Origin: Candidatus Micrarchaeota archaeon
Lineage (GTDB): Archaea; Micrarchaeota; Micrarchaeia; Anstonellales; JAGGXE01
Direction of reading: 5' to 3'
DNA: 38,051 bases
Assembly (NCBI GenBank): GCA_021163225.1
Contig: JAGGXE010000009.1
Span: forward strand, 1-38,051
The notes beneath the pieces were generated by a model. That model did not search any database. It was not told the DNA's origin and saw nothing but the letters and a program-made list of their open reading frames with translations. Each line of letters starts with the position of its first letter. Within the stretch, counting starts at the first letter, position 1. Both the position numbers and the translations under genes were made by a program. Shown here in pieces: positions 7,479 through 14,968 of the stretch.

Positions 7479-7997
7479 TCAATCTCCCAGCACACGTATC
7501 TTTTTTAGTCTTTCTTTAATAATCCCTTCTACTTCCTCTGCCTCATCCTTTCCCAAACCTAGGAAGGATATCTCAGGTCTTCTGAGTCCGATCCCAGCGG
7601 TCTGTATGTTTACCCTGTAAATGCCAAAGATGATATCTACGAAGGTTTGCGCTACATCCACATTAGTTATTTTGTAGTAGGGTACGAATTTTTTCCTTCT
7701 GTAGAATATTCCACCCTGAAAGTTTACTCCTTCTTCATCAACCCAATACCTGTACGTTTTGAAGAGAGCTTTGAAGTATATTGTTATGATCAGTAGAGGC
7801 ACCACCAGGATAAGCACAGGTACTCCAACAATAAATGGTAGGAAAGACAATTCACGTAGAAAAACAAACGACATCAAAAACGGAGCCCAGAAAATTATTA
7901 TGAGCACTAAAAACGGTATTCCTACCAGTAACGTTTGAGCTATCCACAACTTTTCTGACGGTTTACCTTCCCACAGAACCTTACCCTTTTTTGTCAT
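7479..7997 (-). CDS. Membrane protein with bacterial-type PH (DUF304-like) domain
   Basis: A 172-residue protein. After a short cytoplasmic start ('VLWEGKPSEKLW') come two or three hydrophobic helices (about residues 18-75). A soluble C-terminal domain follows with 'YRYWVDEEGVNFQGGIFYRRKKFVPYYKITNVDV' and 'IYRVNIQTAG', which is the pattern of the bPH2 (YdbS/YdbT-like, DUF304) domain: 'Y.(I/V)..EGI....G.....+..IPY.KI..V......G...I'. These proteins are widespread small membrane proteins of unclear function. It is the last gene of a five-gene minus-strand run; the gene before it (8032-8478) also encodes a small membrane protein, 34 bp upstream. Confidence 0.75.
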   Translation of the reverse strand: MTKKGKVLWEGKPSEKLWIAQTLLVGIPFLVLIIIFWAPFLMSFVFLRELSFLPFIVGVPVLILVVPLLIITIYFKALFKTYRYWVDEEGVNFQGGIFYRRKKFVPYYKITNVDVAQTFVDIIFGIYRVNIQTAGIGLRRPEISFLGLGKDEAEEVEGIIKERLKKIRVLGD

Positions 7998-8010
7998 TCC
8001 TACACGCCCC

Positions 8011-8023
8011 TAAAAATAAAAAA
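8011..8023 (-). terminator. T-rich tract downstream of 8032-8478 gene
   Basis: On the minus strand CTTTTTTATTTTTA follows the TAA of the upstream gene within about 9 nt, as in archaeal oligo-T terminators. It may also act as part of the leader of the next gene. Confidence 0.4.
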
Positions 8024-8031
8024 GCAAGGAG

Positions 8032-8478
8032 TTATTCGAGTTCAACCTTTGTTTTTCTGGCAGCTTCTTCCACGTATTCCCGCAGGTTTCTTACCATCTC
8101 TTTTTCTTTTGCTTTAATGAAGTAGTTTATGATGTAATAGTAGATGATTGCGCCGACGACCCCGGTGACGACTCCGTACAGAGTCCCCAAAATGATGTCC
8201 ATCAGGATAAAAAGTCCTATGATACCGAATATTGCCATGTACAATGTCTCTGTCTTTGAATCGGCAATAATTTCCAATTCGGTAGTTTTCTCGTGTTCTT
8301 CACGTATAACCCTTCCCCTTACTGAAAACAGAGGGTTTGACTCGTACATTCTTACTTCGTCGTCGCTAGTCTTAACCTCTTCGACAGACTCTCTTTTAAT
8401 CATCTCTACCAGCGTTTTCCAAAACTCCTTAACCTTCTTTCCCGTGGCTTTCAGAGAATAATACTTTTTAAACGACAT
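8032..8478 (-). CDS. Small membrane protein, unrecognised
   Basis: A 148-residue protein: a charged N-terminal domain of about 75 residues with 'KATGKKVKEFWKTLVEMIKRES' and beta-rich 'TTELEIIADSKTETLY', then two hydrophobic helices (about residues 80-122: 'AIFGIIGLFILMDIILG' and 'VVTGVVGAIIYYYIINYF'), and a charged helical tail. It starts after an AT-rich promoter region and precedes the PH-domain membrane protein. I do not recognise the family. The two neighbours may form a membrane complex, which is only a guess from proximity. Confidence 0.65.
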   Translation of the reverse strand: MSFKKYYSLKATGKKVKEFWKTLVEMIKRESVEEVKTSDDEVRMYESNPLFSVRGRVIREEHEKTTELEIIADSKTETLYMAIFGIIGLFILMDIILGTLYGVVTGVVGAIIYYYIINYFIKAKEKEMVRNLREYVEEAARKTKVELE

Positions 8479-8561
8479 ATTCTATCACCCACAGATATAA
8501 AACAAGATAAGTAATATAAATGTTTTTGTTACTTCCTTCTGCCGGTACTTCTCTCTATCGT

Positions 8562-9077
8562 CTAAAACCTCTTCAGGAATTTCATTCGATTGTTTCTGAC
8601 AACATATCTGGGTGAGTAATCGGCCCATCCTTTGTACGGCAGTTCGCCCCTTCTCATCATTTGTGTAAGCTTAATCTTCAGTGTATCTTTACTTAGTCGG
8701 ATCCCAAGTTTGGTTTTGAGATCCGCCGCCAGTACGCATCGGCCATTTTTACCGTTATACTTATCAGGATTGTTTTCTACAAACGTCTTGATGAGACGGT
8801 ATGTTTCATAATCCTTGAACAACGGTTTTTCCATCTCTATTTTATTCCGTAGCAATTGATAAACAGTCTTACAACTTACCTTGATGGAAAATATTTCCCG
8901 GATCTTTTCTGCTATGAGATACGGTCTGCTGTACCTGTCACCTATTTTTAAATCTATACCTAACATGTCCAGGACCTTTTCATCATCGAATATCTTTTTC
9001 AGCATCCTTTTCTTGTTTCTTTTTCCGACCTCCATCAAATACTGTTTAACCATTTTGACTTTCTCGTATTCTGGCAC
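8562..9077 (-). CDS. Unrecognised basic protein, possible DNA binding
   Basis: A 171-residue, Lys/Arg-rich, mostly helical soluble protein with a GTG start. Two similar segments can be seen: 'YSRPYLIAEKIREIFSIKVSCKTVYQLLRN' (about 49-78) and 'RCVLAADLKTKLGIRLSKDTLKIKLTQMMRRGEL' (about 113-146). Both look like helix-turn-helix units in which an '(A)xxLxxxxxIxxSxxTLxxxL' pattern precedes a basic tail. This suggests a duplicated DNA- or RNA-binding fold. The gene follows the next one by only 19 bp on the same strand. No named family is evident. Confidence 0.6.
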   Translation of the reverse strand: MPEYEKVKMVKQYLMEVGKRNKKRMLKKIFDDEKVLDMLGIDLKIGDRYSRPYLIAEKIREIFSIKVSCKTVYQLLRNKIEMEKPLFKDYETYRLIKTFVENNPDKYNGKNGRCVLAADLKTKLGIRLSKDTLKIKLTQMMRRGELPYKGWADYSPRYVVRNNRMKFLKRF

Positions 9078-9096
9078 TCCATCGACAAAGATTTCC

Positions 9097-9450
9097 TCAG
9101 ACCTTTTTCTTCTCCCTCTCTTTCTCTTTTTTTTGAGATTTTATCTTTGCAATGACAAGGTTGATCGTACATTCATCCTCATCGCGCAGAACATGTCTTA
9201 CAAACCGTTCGAGTTCTTCTTCATCCAATTCGCACAAAGGTCTTTGATGAACGTGCAGAGTAGAGTAATGTGTATGAACCTCCTCAACCTTTTCTAAGTA
9301 ACAAAAATACTGTCCCGGAGCATCTTCTAAAGGTCTGTACCTCAATATCCTTTTCATAAGATACGATGTGAATGTATCGTACCTGTTTTTAACCACCGAA
9401 ACCAGTTTTTTAACGCTTCTTCTTTTCGTCGTTCGTTTTACTGTTTCCAT
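9097..9450 (-). CDS. Unrecognised small basic protein
   Basis: A 117-residue protein with strongly basic ends (N-terminal 'KRTTKRRSVKKL', C-terminal run of Lys/Glu) and a central conserved-looking part containing 'HTHYSTLHVHQRPLCELDEEELERFVRHVL'. The clustered histidines could bind metal, but there is no recognisable motif. It lies 47 bp downstream of serRS and directly upstream of the possible DNA-binding gene, so it is probably part of the same transcript. Basic tails are compatible with nucleic-acid binding. Function unknown. Confidence 0.55.
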   Translation of the reverse strand: METVKRTTKRRSVKKLVSVVKNRYDTFTSYLMKRILRYRPLEDAPGQYFCYLEKVEEVHTHYSTLHVHQRPLCELDEEELERFVRHVLRDEDECTINLVIAKIKSQKKEKEREKKKV

Positions 9451-9497
9451 AGATGTATTTTTGTGTCATTCCAATTATTAAATCTATCCCTCACCCA

Positions 9498-10754
9498 TCA
9501 CAAGACTTCAAATCCAGTATACTTTTGCAACGGTTTAGGTATCGTTACGTCCCCGTCTTCGTCCTGAAAATTCTCTATTATTGCAACGATAGTGCGTGTA
9601 TCTGCCAATCCGGTACCGTTCAACGTATGCACCCATATCCGGTCTCCTTTTCTGAGAAAACGTATCTTTGCAGGTATTGATTGATACGTTAGACAATTCG
9701 AACAGGATGTTATTTCACGATATTTCTTTTGTGCCGGGAACCATGCTTCTATGTCATACATCTTAGCGGCAACCAACGGCAGATCTCCGGAGCACACCTT
9801 TACAACTCTGTAAGGTATGTTCAGGGAGCGGGTCAATTCTTCCTGTATCCTTACCATCTCTTCATGGATCTTCTCGGAATCTTCGGGTCTACTGAACACA
9901 AACATCTCGGTCTGCATGAATTGATGAACTCTGAAGATACCTTTCGTATCCTTTCCGTGCGACCCTGCCTCTTTTCTGAACGCCGGCGAATATCCTACGT
10001 ACTTGAGAGGTAATTCTTTCTCATCTACAATCTCATTATAATGATAACCCAATATCGGATGTTCTGTTGTAGGTATTAGATAGAGGTTTTCATCCTCCAC
10101 TTTATACAGTACTTCTCTGAATGCAGAGATCTCGGTTGCAGCGGATTCGATTTCATGTTTTGTTAGAAACGGGGTATAAATAGGTTTGAAACCTTTTTCA
10201 GTTATAAAATCCAACGAATACATGAGCAAAGCCATCTGAAGTTTAACGAGTTTATCTTTGAGAAAATAAAATCTGGCTCCAGACGTTTTTGCAGCACGTT
10301 CAAAATCCGCATAACCTTTCTTTACCAGCCAATCAACGTGATTAACAACTTCATCCTCTCTCGGATTCCCCCATCTTCTTATTTCTACATTGTCGGCCTC
10401 ATCCTTCCCTGTCGGAACATCATCCAGTATAACATTGGGCAATCGTTGCAGGTTTGCTTCCAGTTCGGTTTTCACACTCACCAGTTCGTTCTCCATTCTT
10501 TCGATTCGGTTGGACAGATCCCTGGCTTTGCTGATGAGTTGATTGTTTTCTTTACCTTCCTTTTTGAGTTTGTTGATCTCTTTGGAAACTACGTTTCGTT
10601 GATGCCTGAGCCGGTTCACCTGTTCCAGTAACCCCCTGTACTTTTCATCCAAGGCGGCTACTAGATCAACCAATTCGGCATACTCCTTCCCTCTTTTTTC
10701 CATGTCCGCCTTTACTTTTTCCTTTTGGTTTCTTATGAGTTCTATATCAAGCAT
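9498..10754 (-). CDS. serS: Seryl-tRNA synthetase
   Basis: A 418-residue class II aminoacyl-tRNA synthetase that charges tRNA-Ser. The N-terminal ~110 residues form the long antiparallel coiled coil that grips the tRNA variable arm (heptad-rich 'LLEQVNRLRHQRNVVSKEI' and 'IERMENELVSVKTEL'). The catalytic domain has motif 2 'FRKEAGSHGKDTKGIFRVHQF' split around residues 255-275, and motif 3 'NGTGLADTRTIVAIIENFQ' near the C-terminus. Length and motifs match the common (bacterial/eukaryotic and most archaeal) SerRS, not the rare methanogen-type enzyme. The gene heads a minus-strand run of five genes. Its GC content and codon use resemble the core genes to the right. Confidence 0.96.
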   Translation of the reverse strand: MLDIELIRNQKEKVKADMEKRGKEYAELVDLVAALDEKYRGLLEQVNRLRHQRNVVSKEINKLKKEGKENNQLISKARDLSNRIERMENELVSVKTELEANLQRLPNVILDDVPTGKDEADNVEIRRWGNPREDEVVNHVDWLVKKGYADFERAAKTSGARFYFLKDKLVKLQMALLMYSLDFITEKGFKPIYTPFLTKHEIESAATEISAFREVLYKVEDENLYLIPTTEHPILGYHYNEIVDEKELPLKYVGYSPAFRKEAGSHGKDTKGIFRVHQFMQTEMFVFSRPEDSEKIHEEMVRIQEELTRSLNIPYRVVKVCSGDLPLVAAKMYDIEAWFPAQKKYREITSCSNCLTYQSIPAKIRFLRKGDRIWVHTLNGTGLADTRTIVAIIENFQDEDGDVTIPKPLQKYTGFEVL

Positions 10755-10863
10755 GGATTTAGTATCTTTAAGAAGATTTTAAAACATATCTCATCTTCTC
10801 AGTTGTCGATACCATGGATAAACTGAGGTTTCTTTCCTCTGTAGCACACGTCGGAGAATCTAT

Positions 10864-10938
10864 CTATTTTGTCAATAGATATGTTATCACGATGATGATG
10901 AGAATAAGCACTATTTCTACGAGCAATCTTTCGACCAT
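10864..10938 (-). CDS. Possible single-span micropeptide
   Basis: A 24-codon ORF (ATG at 10938, TAG at 10864-10866) encodes a peptide that is almost entirely hydrophobic after 'MVER'. It is antisense to a 43-codon ORF at 10814-10945 on the plus strand. Neither has a convincing ribosome-binding site. It is listed only because a membrane micropeptide would escape normal annotation. Confidence 0.15.
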   Translation of the reverse strand: MVERLLVEIVLILIIIVITYLLTK

Positions 10939-10962
10939 GTTTTAGTTTACGTGGAGGTTATA

Positions 10963-10970
10963 TTTATAAA
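10963..10970 (+). promoter_or_regulatory. TATA box for leaderless lipoprotein gene
   Basis: TTTATAAA is centred 26.5 bp upstream of ATG 10993, the standard archaeal TATA-to-start distance. It argues for a leaderless transcript and for ATG 10993 as the start rather than the GTG at 10951. Confidence 0.6.
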
Positions 10971-10992
10971 ATTAATCCGAATTAGGTATCTC

Positions 10993-13419
10993 ATGAACAA
11001 AGGAGTATCAGGTCTGATCGTAATGTTTCTGTTGGTCGTGATAGTTTCTACCGGCTGCGTCACGGAATCGAAATTCGGCGGTAACCCTGATAAAATAACG
11101 TCTGCCGTAGAAACCGATGTTAACCGTGACGGACTTGTAGATTACGCCACCTACTCGTTCGCCAACCATACTTTAGACGGTATACGTGTAAGGCGTGTTA
11201 TAACCGTTCGTCCGGTTTGGAACCTGACTCAAGCGGTAACGAACATATCTGGTTCGAACGAATCTCTCAGGTTCTCCGTATCGCCGGATGTGTTGGATTC
11301 TGTGCGTGCACTGATAATCCGTTTCAACCAAAGTCGCGGTACCGAAGATGTGACCGGACATGGTGAAGCCTTCTGTAAACGTACAATGGGTTTAGACCTT
11401 GAAGAATACCCATGTACAGATAAAAGCTCGTGCACGGAGACATGCAGTTATTCCTATGTATGCAACTCTGTACGCAATCTGGTCGGTGAAATGATTGTAA
11501 CAGACCTGCTCGATCTTAACAACGATTTTAAAGAGATAGACCATCTAACGGATGATACGGTTTCTCTTATCGATTCGATGGCGGCGCATCCGAATAACGT
11601 TTCTAAGAAAGAAGTGGACACATTCCTTACTAACGTTCAACGGTTGAGTCTTATTGCCCAGGAGGTTAACCAGAATCCCATCGTGAACCCGTCGGTTTAC
11701 GGATTATGTTTTCCGATAGAATACGATACCGAAGCGCTGCAATCAGCGGTTTCGATATTCGTTGAAGGATTATCAGTCGAATCGACCGTTCCCACAAACG
11801 TTTCTGTTGAGACGACGATGCCGTCTGTCGAGCGGGTTCGGTACGATGTGGTGTTGTTCATAACGGTGCCTGAGAACCAGACCCTTGTTAACGGGAAGAT
11901 TGTTGAACTGATACCGCCTTCCTTGAACCTGTCATCTGAATCGATTCATGCAGACAATCTTACTTCAGTCATCGACAAACCGTTATCTCTGGAAAAGACG
12001 ATAAACAAGTTAGGTTCCGGTAAATTCGAGACATACCTATACTACTATTTTCATTCTGACCGACTTTACAACGGGTCATGGTTTGAGTCCCATTATTCAG
12101 TCCCTGTTCTGACGGTTAAACAGATGAGTTTGGAATCTTTCCCTGTGATAGGTGGTGTTTGGGTTTGGAGCAATTCCATGTATGCGAGTTTGGAAGGTTT
12201 GACCAATCCTTTCTTTGCATTGGGTGTCACCGTACTGGTGTTGATCATATGTTTGAAATTAGTATATCTTTTATTGACGTTATTGTTTACGGTGATAGGC
12301 GCTTTTCTTACCAAACGCGATGTGAATAAGGCATTCAAGGAATGGCTCGGTAGAGCCTCGCCGGTATTTTGGGAATACCTGGTGATCGGTGCGGTGTTAA
12401 TAATCATCGGCTATTATTTTACATCGAATTATACTGGTAACGTTGTCGGGGCTTTGAACATGGAAATGTTTGCCCGTTTGTTCCAGACGCATGTGATAGA
12501 AACTGCAGGTATGATCATGGTTGTTATGGGAGGGATATCCGTTTGGCTTGGGATTGAGGATACTGTGCGCGCATACGTTTTCAGAACCGGGTTCTATGAA
12601 AGTGTTCGGCAACGTTTGTATACGAGAAACAGAGAAAACCTTTCCATGCTAAAGAAGGAACTCGCAGAAGTCGAAAAACTTCTGCAGAGTGCCAGTAAGA
12701 TGATGATAGACATTTTTGAGGAACAAGAGATGTATCATTCGATCCCGATAGACCGGATAGAGCGATTGGTCGAAGAGGAAGACGACCAAAAATTGGCGGA
12801 GCAACTGATCACTCAATCCCTTAACAAGATAGACATGTGTAAAGCTTCATTAGAACAGAAGATCAGTATCGCATCGACTCTTAAATCCGAATGGTTACCG
12901 AAGATCAAGAAGATGTTGTCAGACAAAGGCAAGGTTACCGTTTCGATGTTGGTAGGTGTGCCAAAACCATGGCGTGAATGGTTATTAGAGTCGTATCTGG
13001 TGGAATCCGGAGCTACAGATCTTATAATCGAGAACGGAGTTTTGAAACACGTTGAACGACCTGCACAGAAACGGAAGATACTCACTCAGATGGTAGAAGA
13101 GATTGCATCCTCTGAGATTCCGGTGGTTGGAGTTGTCGGGTTGGACGGCAAGGTCTACGCATTCATAAACAATACAAACGTTAAGGTGAGTCGTCAGATA
13201 ATCGGTATCTTAGTATCGCGGGTTAGTAAGATGATCAAGAGTTTTGACGAAATCACGTCGAGCAAACCCAAGTTCTTGGCAGGTAAGATAGGTAACTGGT
13301 TGTACGTTGTGAGATATTATCCAGATATGTCTGTCCTTTGTATTGCTGATCCAAAGGTATCGATACTTAACATCGTATCCCGTATAGATATGGCAAAAGA
13401 AAAGAGCGAGAGAAAATAA
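10993..13419 (+). CDS. Membrane lipoprotein with cytoplasmic roadblock/LC7-like domain
   Basis: An 808-residue protein from ATG 10993; an in-frame GTG at 10951 would place basic residues and the TATA box inside the gene. Order of parts: lipoprotein signal peptide ending 'VSTGC' (C22); a calcium-loop-like 'DVNRDGLVD' at about 42-50; an extracellular domain to about residue 395 with many N-glycosylation sequons and a Cys-rich patch; three or four membrane spans (about 404-440, 459-477, 499-519); a cytoplasmic coiled coil (about 549-585); and a C-terminal domain (about 697-802) with 'IPVVGVVGLDGKVYAF...', the strand-turn-strand start of roadblock/LC7 folds. Roadblock proteins regulate small Ras-like GTPases. 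The architecture suggests an envelope sensor or anchor passing a signal inward. I do not know a named family with this layout. Confidence 0.75.
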   Translation: MNKGVSGLIVMFLLVVIVSTGCVTESKFGGNPDKITSAVETDVNRDGLVDYATYSFANHTLDGIRVRRVITVRPVWNLTQAVTNISGSNESLRFSVSPDVLDSVRALIIRFNQSRGTEDVTGHGEAFCKRTMGLDLEEYPCTDKSSCTETCSYSYVCNSVRNLVGEMIVTDLLDLNNDFKEIDHLTDDTVSLIDSMAAHPNNVSKKEVDTFLTNVQRLSLIAQEVNQNPIVNPSVYGLCFPIEYDTEALQSAVSIFVEGLSVESTVPTNVSVETTMPSVERVRYDVVLFITVPENQTLVNGKIVELIPPSLNLSSESIHADNLTSVIDKPLSLEKTINKLGSGKFETYLYYYFHSDRLYNGSWFESHYSVPVLTVKQMSLESFPVIGGVWVWSNSMYASLEGLTNPFFALGVTVLVLIICLKLVYLLLTLLFTVIGAFLTKRDVNKAFKEWLGRASPVFWEYLVIGAVLIIIGYYFTSNYTGNVVGALNMEMFARLFQTHVIETAGMIMVVMGGISVWLGIEDTVRAYVFRTGFYESVRQRLYTRNRENLSMLKKELAEVEKLLQSASKMMIDIFEEQEMYHSIPIDRIERLVEEEDDQKLAEQLITQSLNKIDMCKASLEQKISIASTLKSEWLPKIKKMLSDKGKVTVSMLVGVPKPWREWLLESYLVESGATDLIIENGVLKHVERPAQKRKILTQMVEEIASSEIPVVGVVGLDGKVYAFINNTNVKVSRQIIGILVSRVSKMIKSFDEITSSKPKFLAGKIGNWLYVVRYYPDMSVLCIADPKVSILNIVSRIDMAKEKSERK

Positions 13420-13443
13420 AACCCCCTCTTACCTCATTTGATT

Positions 13444-14511
13444 TTAGTTCCGTTTCCTACGCCTTAAGTATATGTCTAACACTACCTGTACGGTTGTGGG
13501 TGAGTACGGTCTTACTATCCGTCTGTCTATCTTAAGTATTGTAAACCCTCGGATCACCTTTTTCAAACTCTCTATCAATCCACTGAACGGATCGTCTATC
13601 GGTGCGAACGCGTACACATGAATCACTCCTTCGTCTTTGAGAGCTGTTAACATCTCAGGCACGTGTTCTATCGCGTTTTTCGGGAGCGGCATAACGATCC
13701 TGTCCGCCCAATCCTTGAACTCTTTTACTTTTTCTAACGCATCGCCTTCAACGACTTTAACATTACCGAGTCTGTTAAGTTTGACGTTTTCTTGGAAATA
13801 TTTAACGGCATGAGGATTGATCTCTATTCCGACAACGGTGACATCTTTGTTGTGCTTCGCAATAGTTATCGCAAAGGGTCCGTATCCGGCAAACGGTACC
13901 AACACATGTTCCCCGGGTCTGACCAAATTGCTGATTCTTTTTCTTTCGTAAGACAGACGTGTCGAATAATACATCTTCGAGATGTCCAACCTGAAAACAC
14001 ATCCGTTCTCCTTGTAGACCGTCTCTGTTTTAGGTTCTCCTGCGATTACTTCTACCTCTCTCACACGCCATCTACCGCTCATACCGCTTTTTTTCTTAAC
14101 TACTGTGCGCACGTTCTTATGTATCTTCATCAGTTCCTCCGCGATCTGGGGTCCGTAAGGTTCTGCTTCTTCGGGCAAAGATAACACTGCTATCGAACCC
14201 ACTATCTCGTAAGACGATATCGGCGGTATGCCTTTTTTAATAAGGATGTCTCTTAACCTACCTTCAGCCGTTTCTTTTCTTTCGAGCGACTTCTCCTCCA
14301 CATCCACATCTTCCGAAAGTCCCTTTTGTTCCAAGCTTTCCAATACCTTCTCTAAACCGTTTTTCCGTAACGTTTCGGATACTGCAAAATAGACATAATC
14401 CTTTCCTGTTCTCGGTTTATATCCATAATCTATATCCAACAGTTTTCTTATCTTCTCTGCCAGACCTTTCCGGATCTTATAACACAACACTTTTTCTTTC
14501 ATCCCCATCAT
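13444..14511 (-). CDS. trm5: tRNA (guanine37-N1)-methyltransferase, Trm5/Tyw2 family
   Basis: About 355 residues from ATG 14511; ATGs at 14508 and 14502 are alternatives. The frame stays open upstream but runs antisense through the RNase P RNA gene, so that extension is not coding. The N-terminal region and the linker 'EGRLRDILIKKGIPPISSYEIVGSIAVLSLPEE' match the D1/D2 parts of archaeal Trm5. The class I methyltransferase core has 'LVPFAGYGPFAITIAKH' (SAM motif I), 'VGIEINPHAVKYFQENVKLN' (motif II) and 'MPLPKNA' in place of the usual NLP motif. Members methylate N1 of G37 in tRNA, or act in wyosine synthesis (Tyw2). The gene is convergent with the roadblock lipoprotein gene, with a 24-bp gap, and divergent from the RNase P RNA gene. 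Confidence 0.9.
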   Translation of the reverse strand: MMGMKEKVLCYKIRKGLAEKIRKLLDIDYGYKPRTGKDYVYFAVSETLRKNGLEKVLESLEQKGLSEDVDVEEKSLERKETAEGRLRDILIKKGIPPISSYEIVGSIAVLSLPEEAEPYGPQIAEELMKIHKNVRTVVKKKSGMSGRWRVREVEVIAGEPKTETVYKENGCVFRLDISKMYYSTRLSYERKRISNLVRPGEHVLVPFAGYGPFAITIAKHNKDVTVVGIEINPHAVKYFQENVKLNRLGNVKVVEGDALEKVKEFKDWADRIVMPLPKNAIEHVPEMLTALKDEGVIHVYAFAPIDDPFSGLIESLKKVIRGFTILKIDRRIVRPYSPTTVQVVLDIYLRRRKRN

Positions 14512-14565
14512 CCTGTAGTTTTCAGTAGAACGATCTATGGCCGACCTTTTTTCAGTCCAGATAGA

Positions 14566-14573
14566 TTTATTAA
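14566..14573 (+). promoter_or_regulatory. TATA box of RNase P RNA gene
   Basis: TTTATTAA is centred 26.5 bp upstream of 14596, the first base of the P1 helix. The near-palindromic AT element may also serve the divergent Trm5-like gene. Confidence 0.6.
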
Positions 14574-14595
14574 GGAATTCAAATACTATAAAAAT

Positions 14596-14790
14596 GGAGC
14601 GGTAGGTGAGCAGCTTACCCCTGATACGGGAGGAAGTTCCGCCCATTACGCGTCTGCTGACGGGAGCAGAAACGACACCCCTTATTAAGGGGATGAAACG
14701 GCCCGTCGGCAGACGATCGTAATGCAAGCCGTACTGGCGCTTAGTAGAATGCTGCTTAAAAACAGAAGGCGGGCTACGGCCTACCGCTCC
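14596..14790 (+). ncRNA. rnpB: RNase P RNA, minimal archaeal form
   Basis: A 195-nt RNA closed by a perfect 11-bp P1 (14596-14606 with 14780-14790). P2 is UGAGCAGC with GCUGCUUA. CR-I 'GGAGGAAGUUCCGCCC' and CR-V 'ACAGAAGGCGGGCUAC' supply the P4 pseudoknot strands. The specificity part keeps a long helix (GCGUCUGCUGACGGG with CCCGUCGGCAGACG), the 'CAGAAACGACA' and 'AUGAAACGG' T-loop-type joining sequences, and a short CCCC-hairpin. P3 is reduced to about 3 bp, and the P15-P17 region to one small hairpin (GCC-GUACU-GGC). Archaeal RNase P RNAs are usually about 300 nt or more, so this is one of the small forms. It would process pre-tRNA 5' ends with protein subunits. The adjacent minus-strand gene is a tRNA modification enzyme. 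Confidence 0.9.
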
Positions 14791-14968
14791 GATCGCGTCT
14801 TGTAAAAAGTAGATATTACTTTGTTCTCTTCCACAGGTCCTATCCGATTGCATCTGATTTTGAGGTTGTTTAATTTGCATATTTATTATTCAAGATTTTC
14901 GAAGTTATTCAACGGCATAGGATATATTTCAACAACGTTTAAAAACATCTTTTTACAAAATTAAACAT

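Noticed and set aside
10951-10992. GTG start 14 codons upstream of the roadblock lipoprotein
   Set aside because: It would put the TATA box inside the gene and add basic and hydrophobic residues before a normal lipoprotein signal peptide.
14512-14880. N-terminal extension of the Trm5-like frame by about 120 codons
   Set aside because: It reads antisense through the RNase P RNA, is Arg/Ser-rich and unlike any Trm5 N-terminus; the family start fits ATG 14511.
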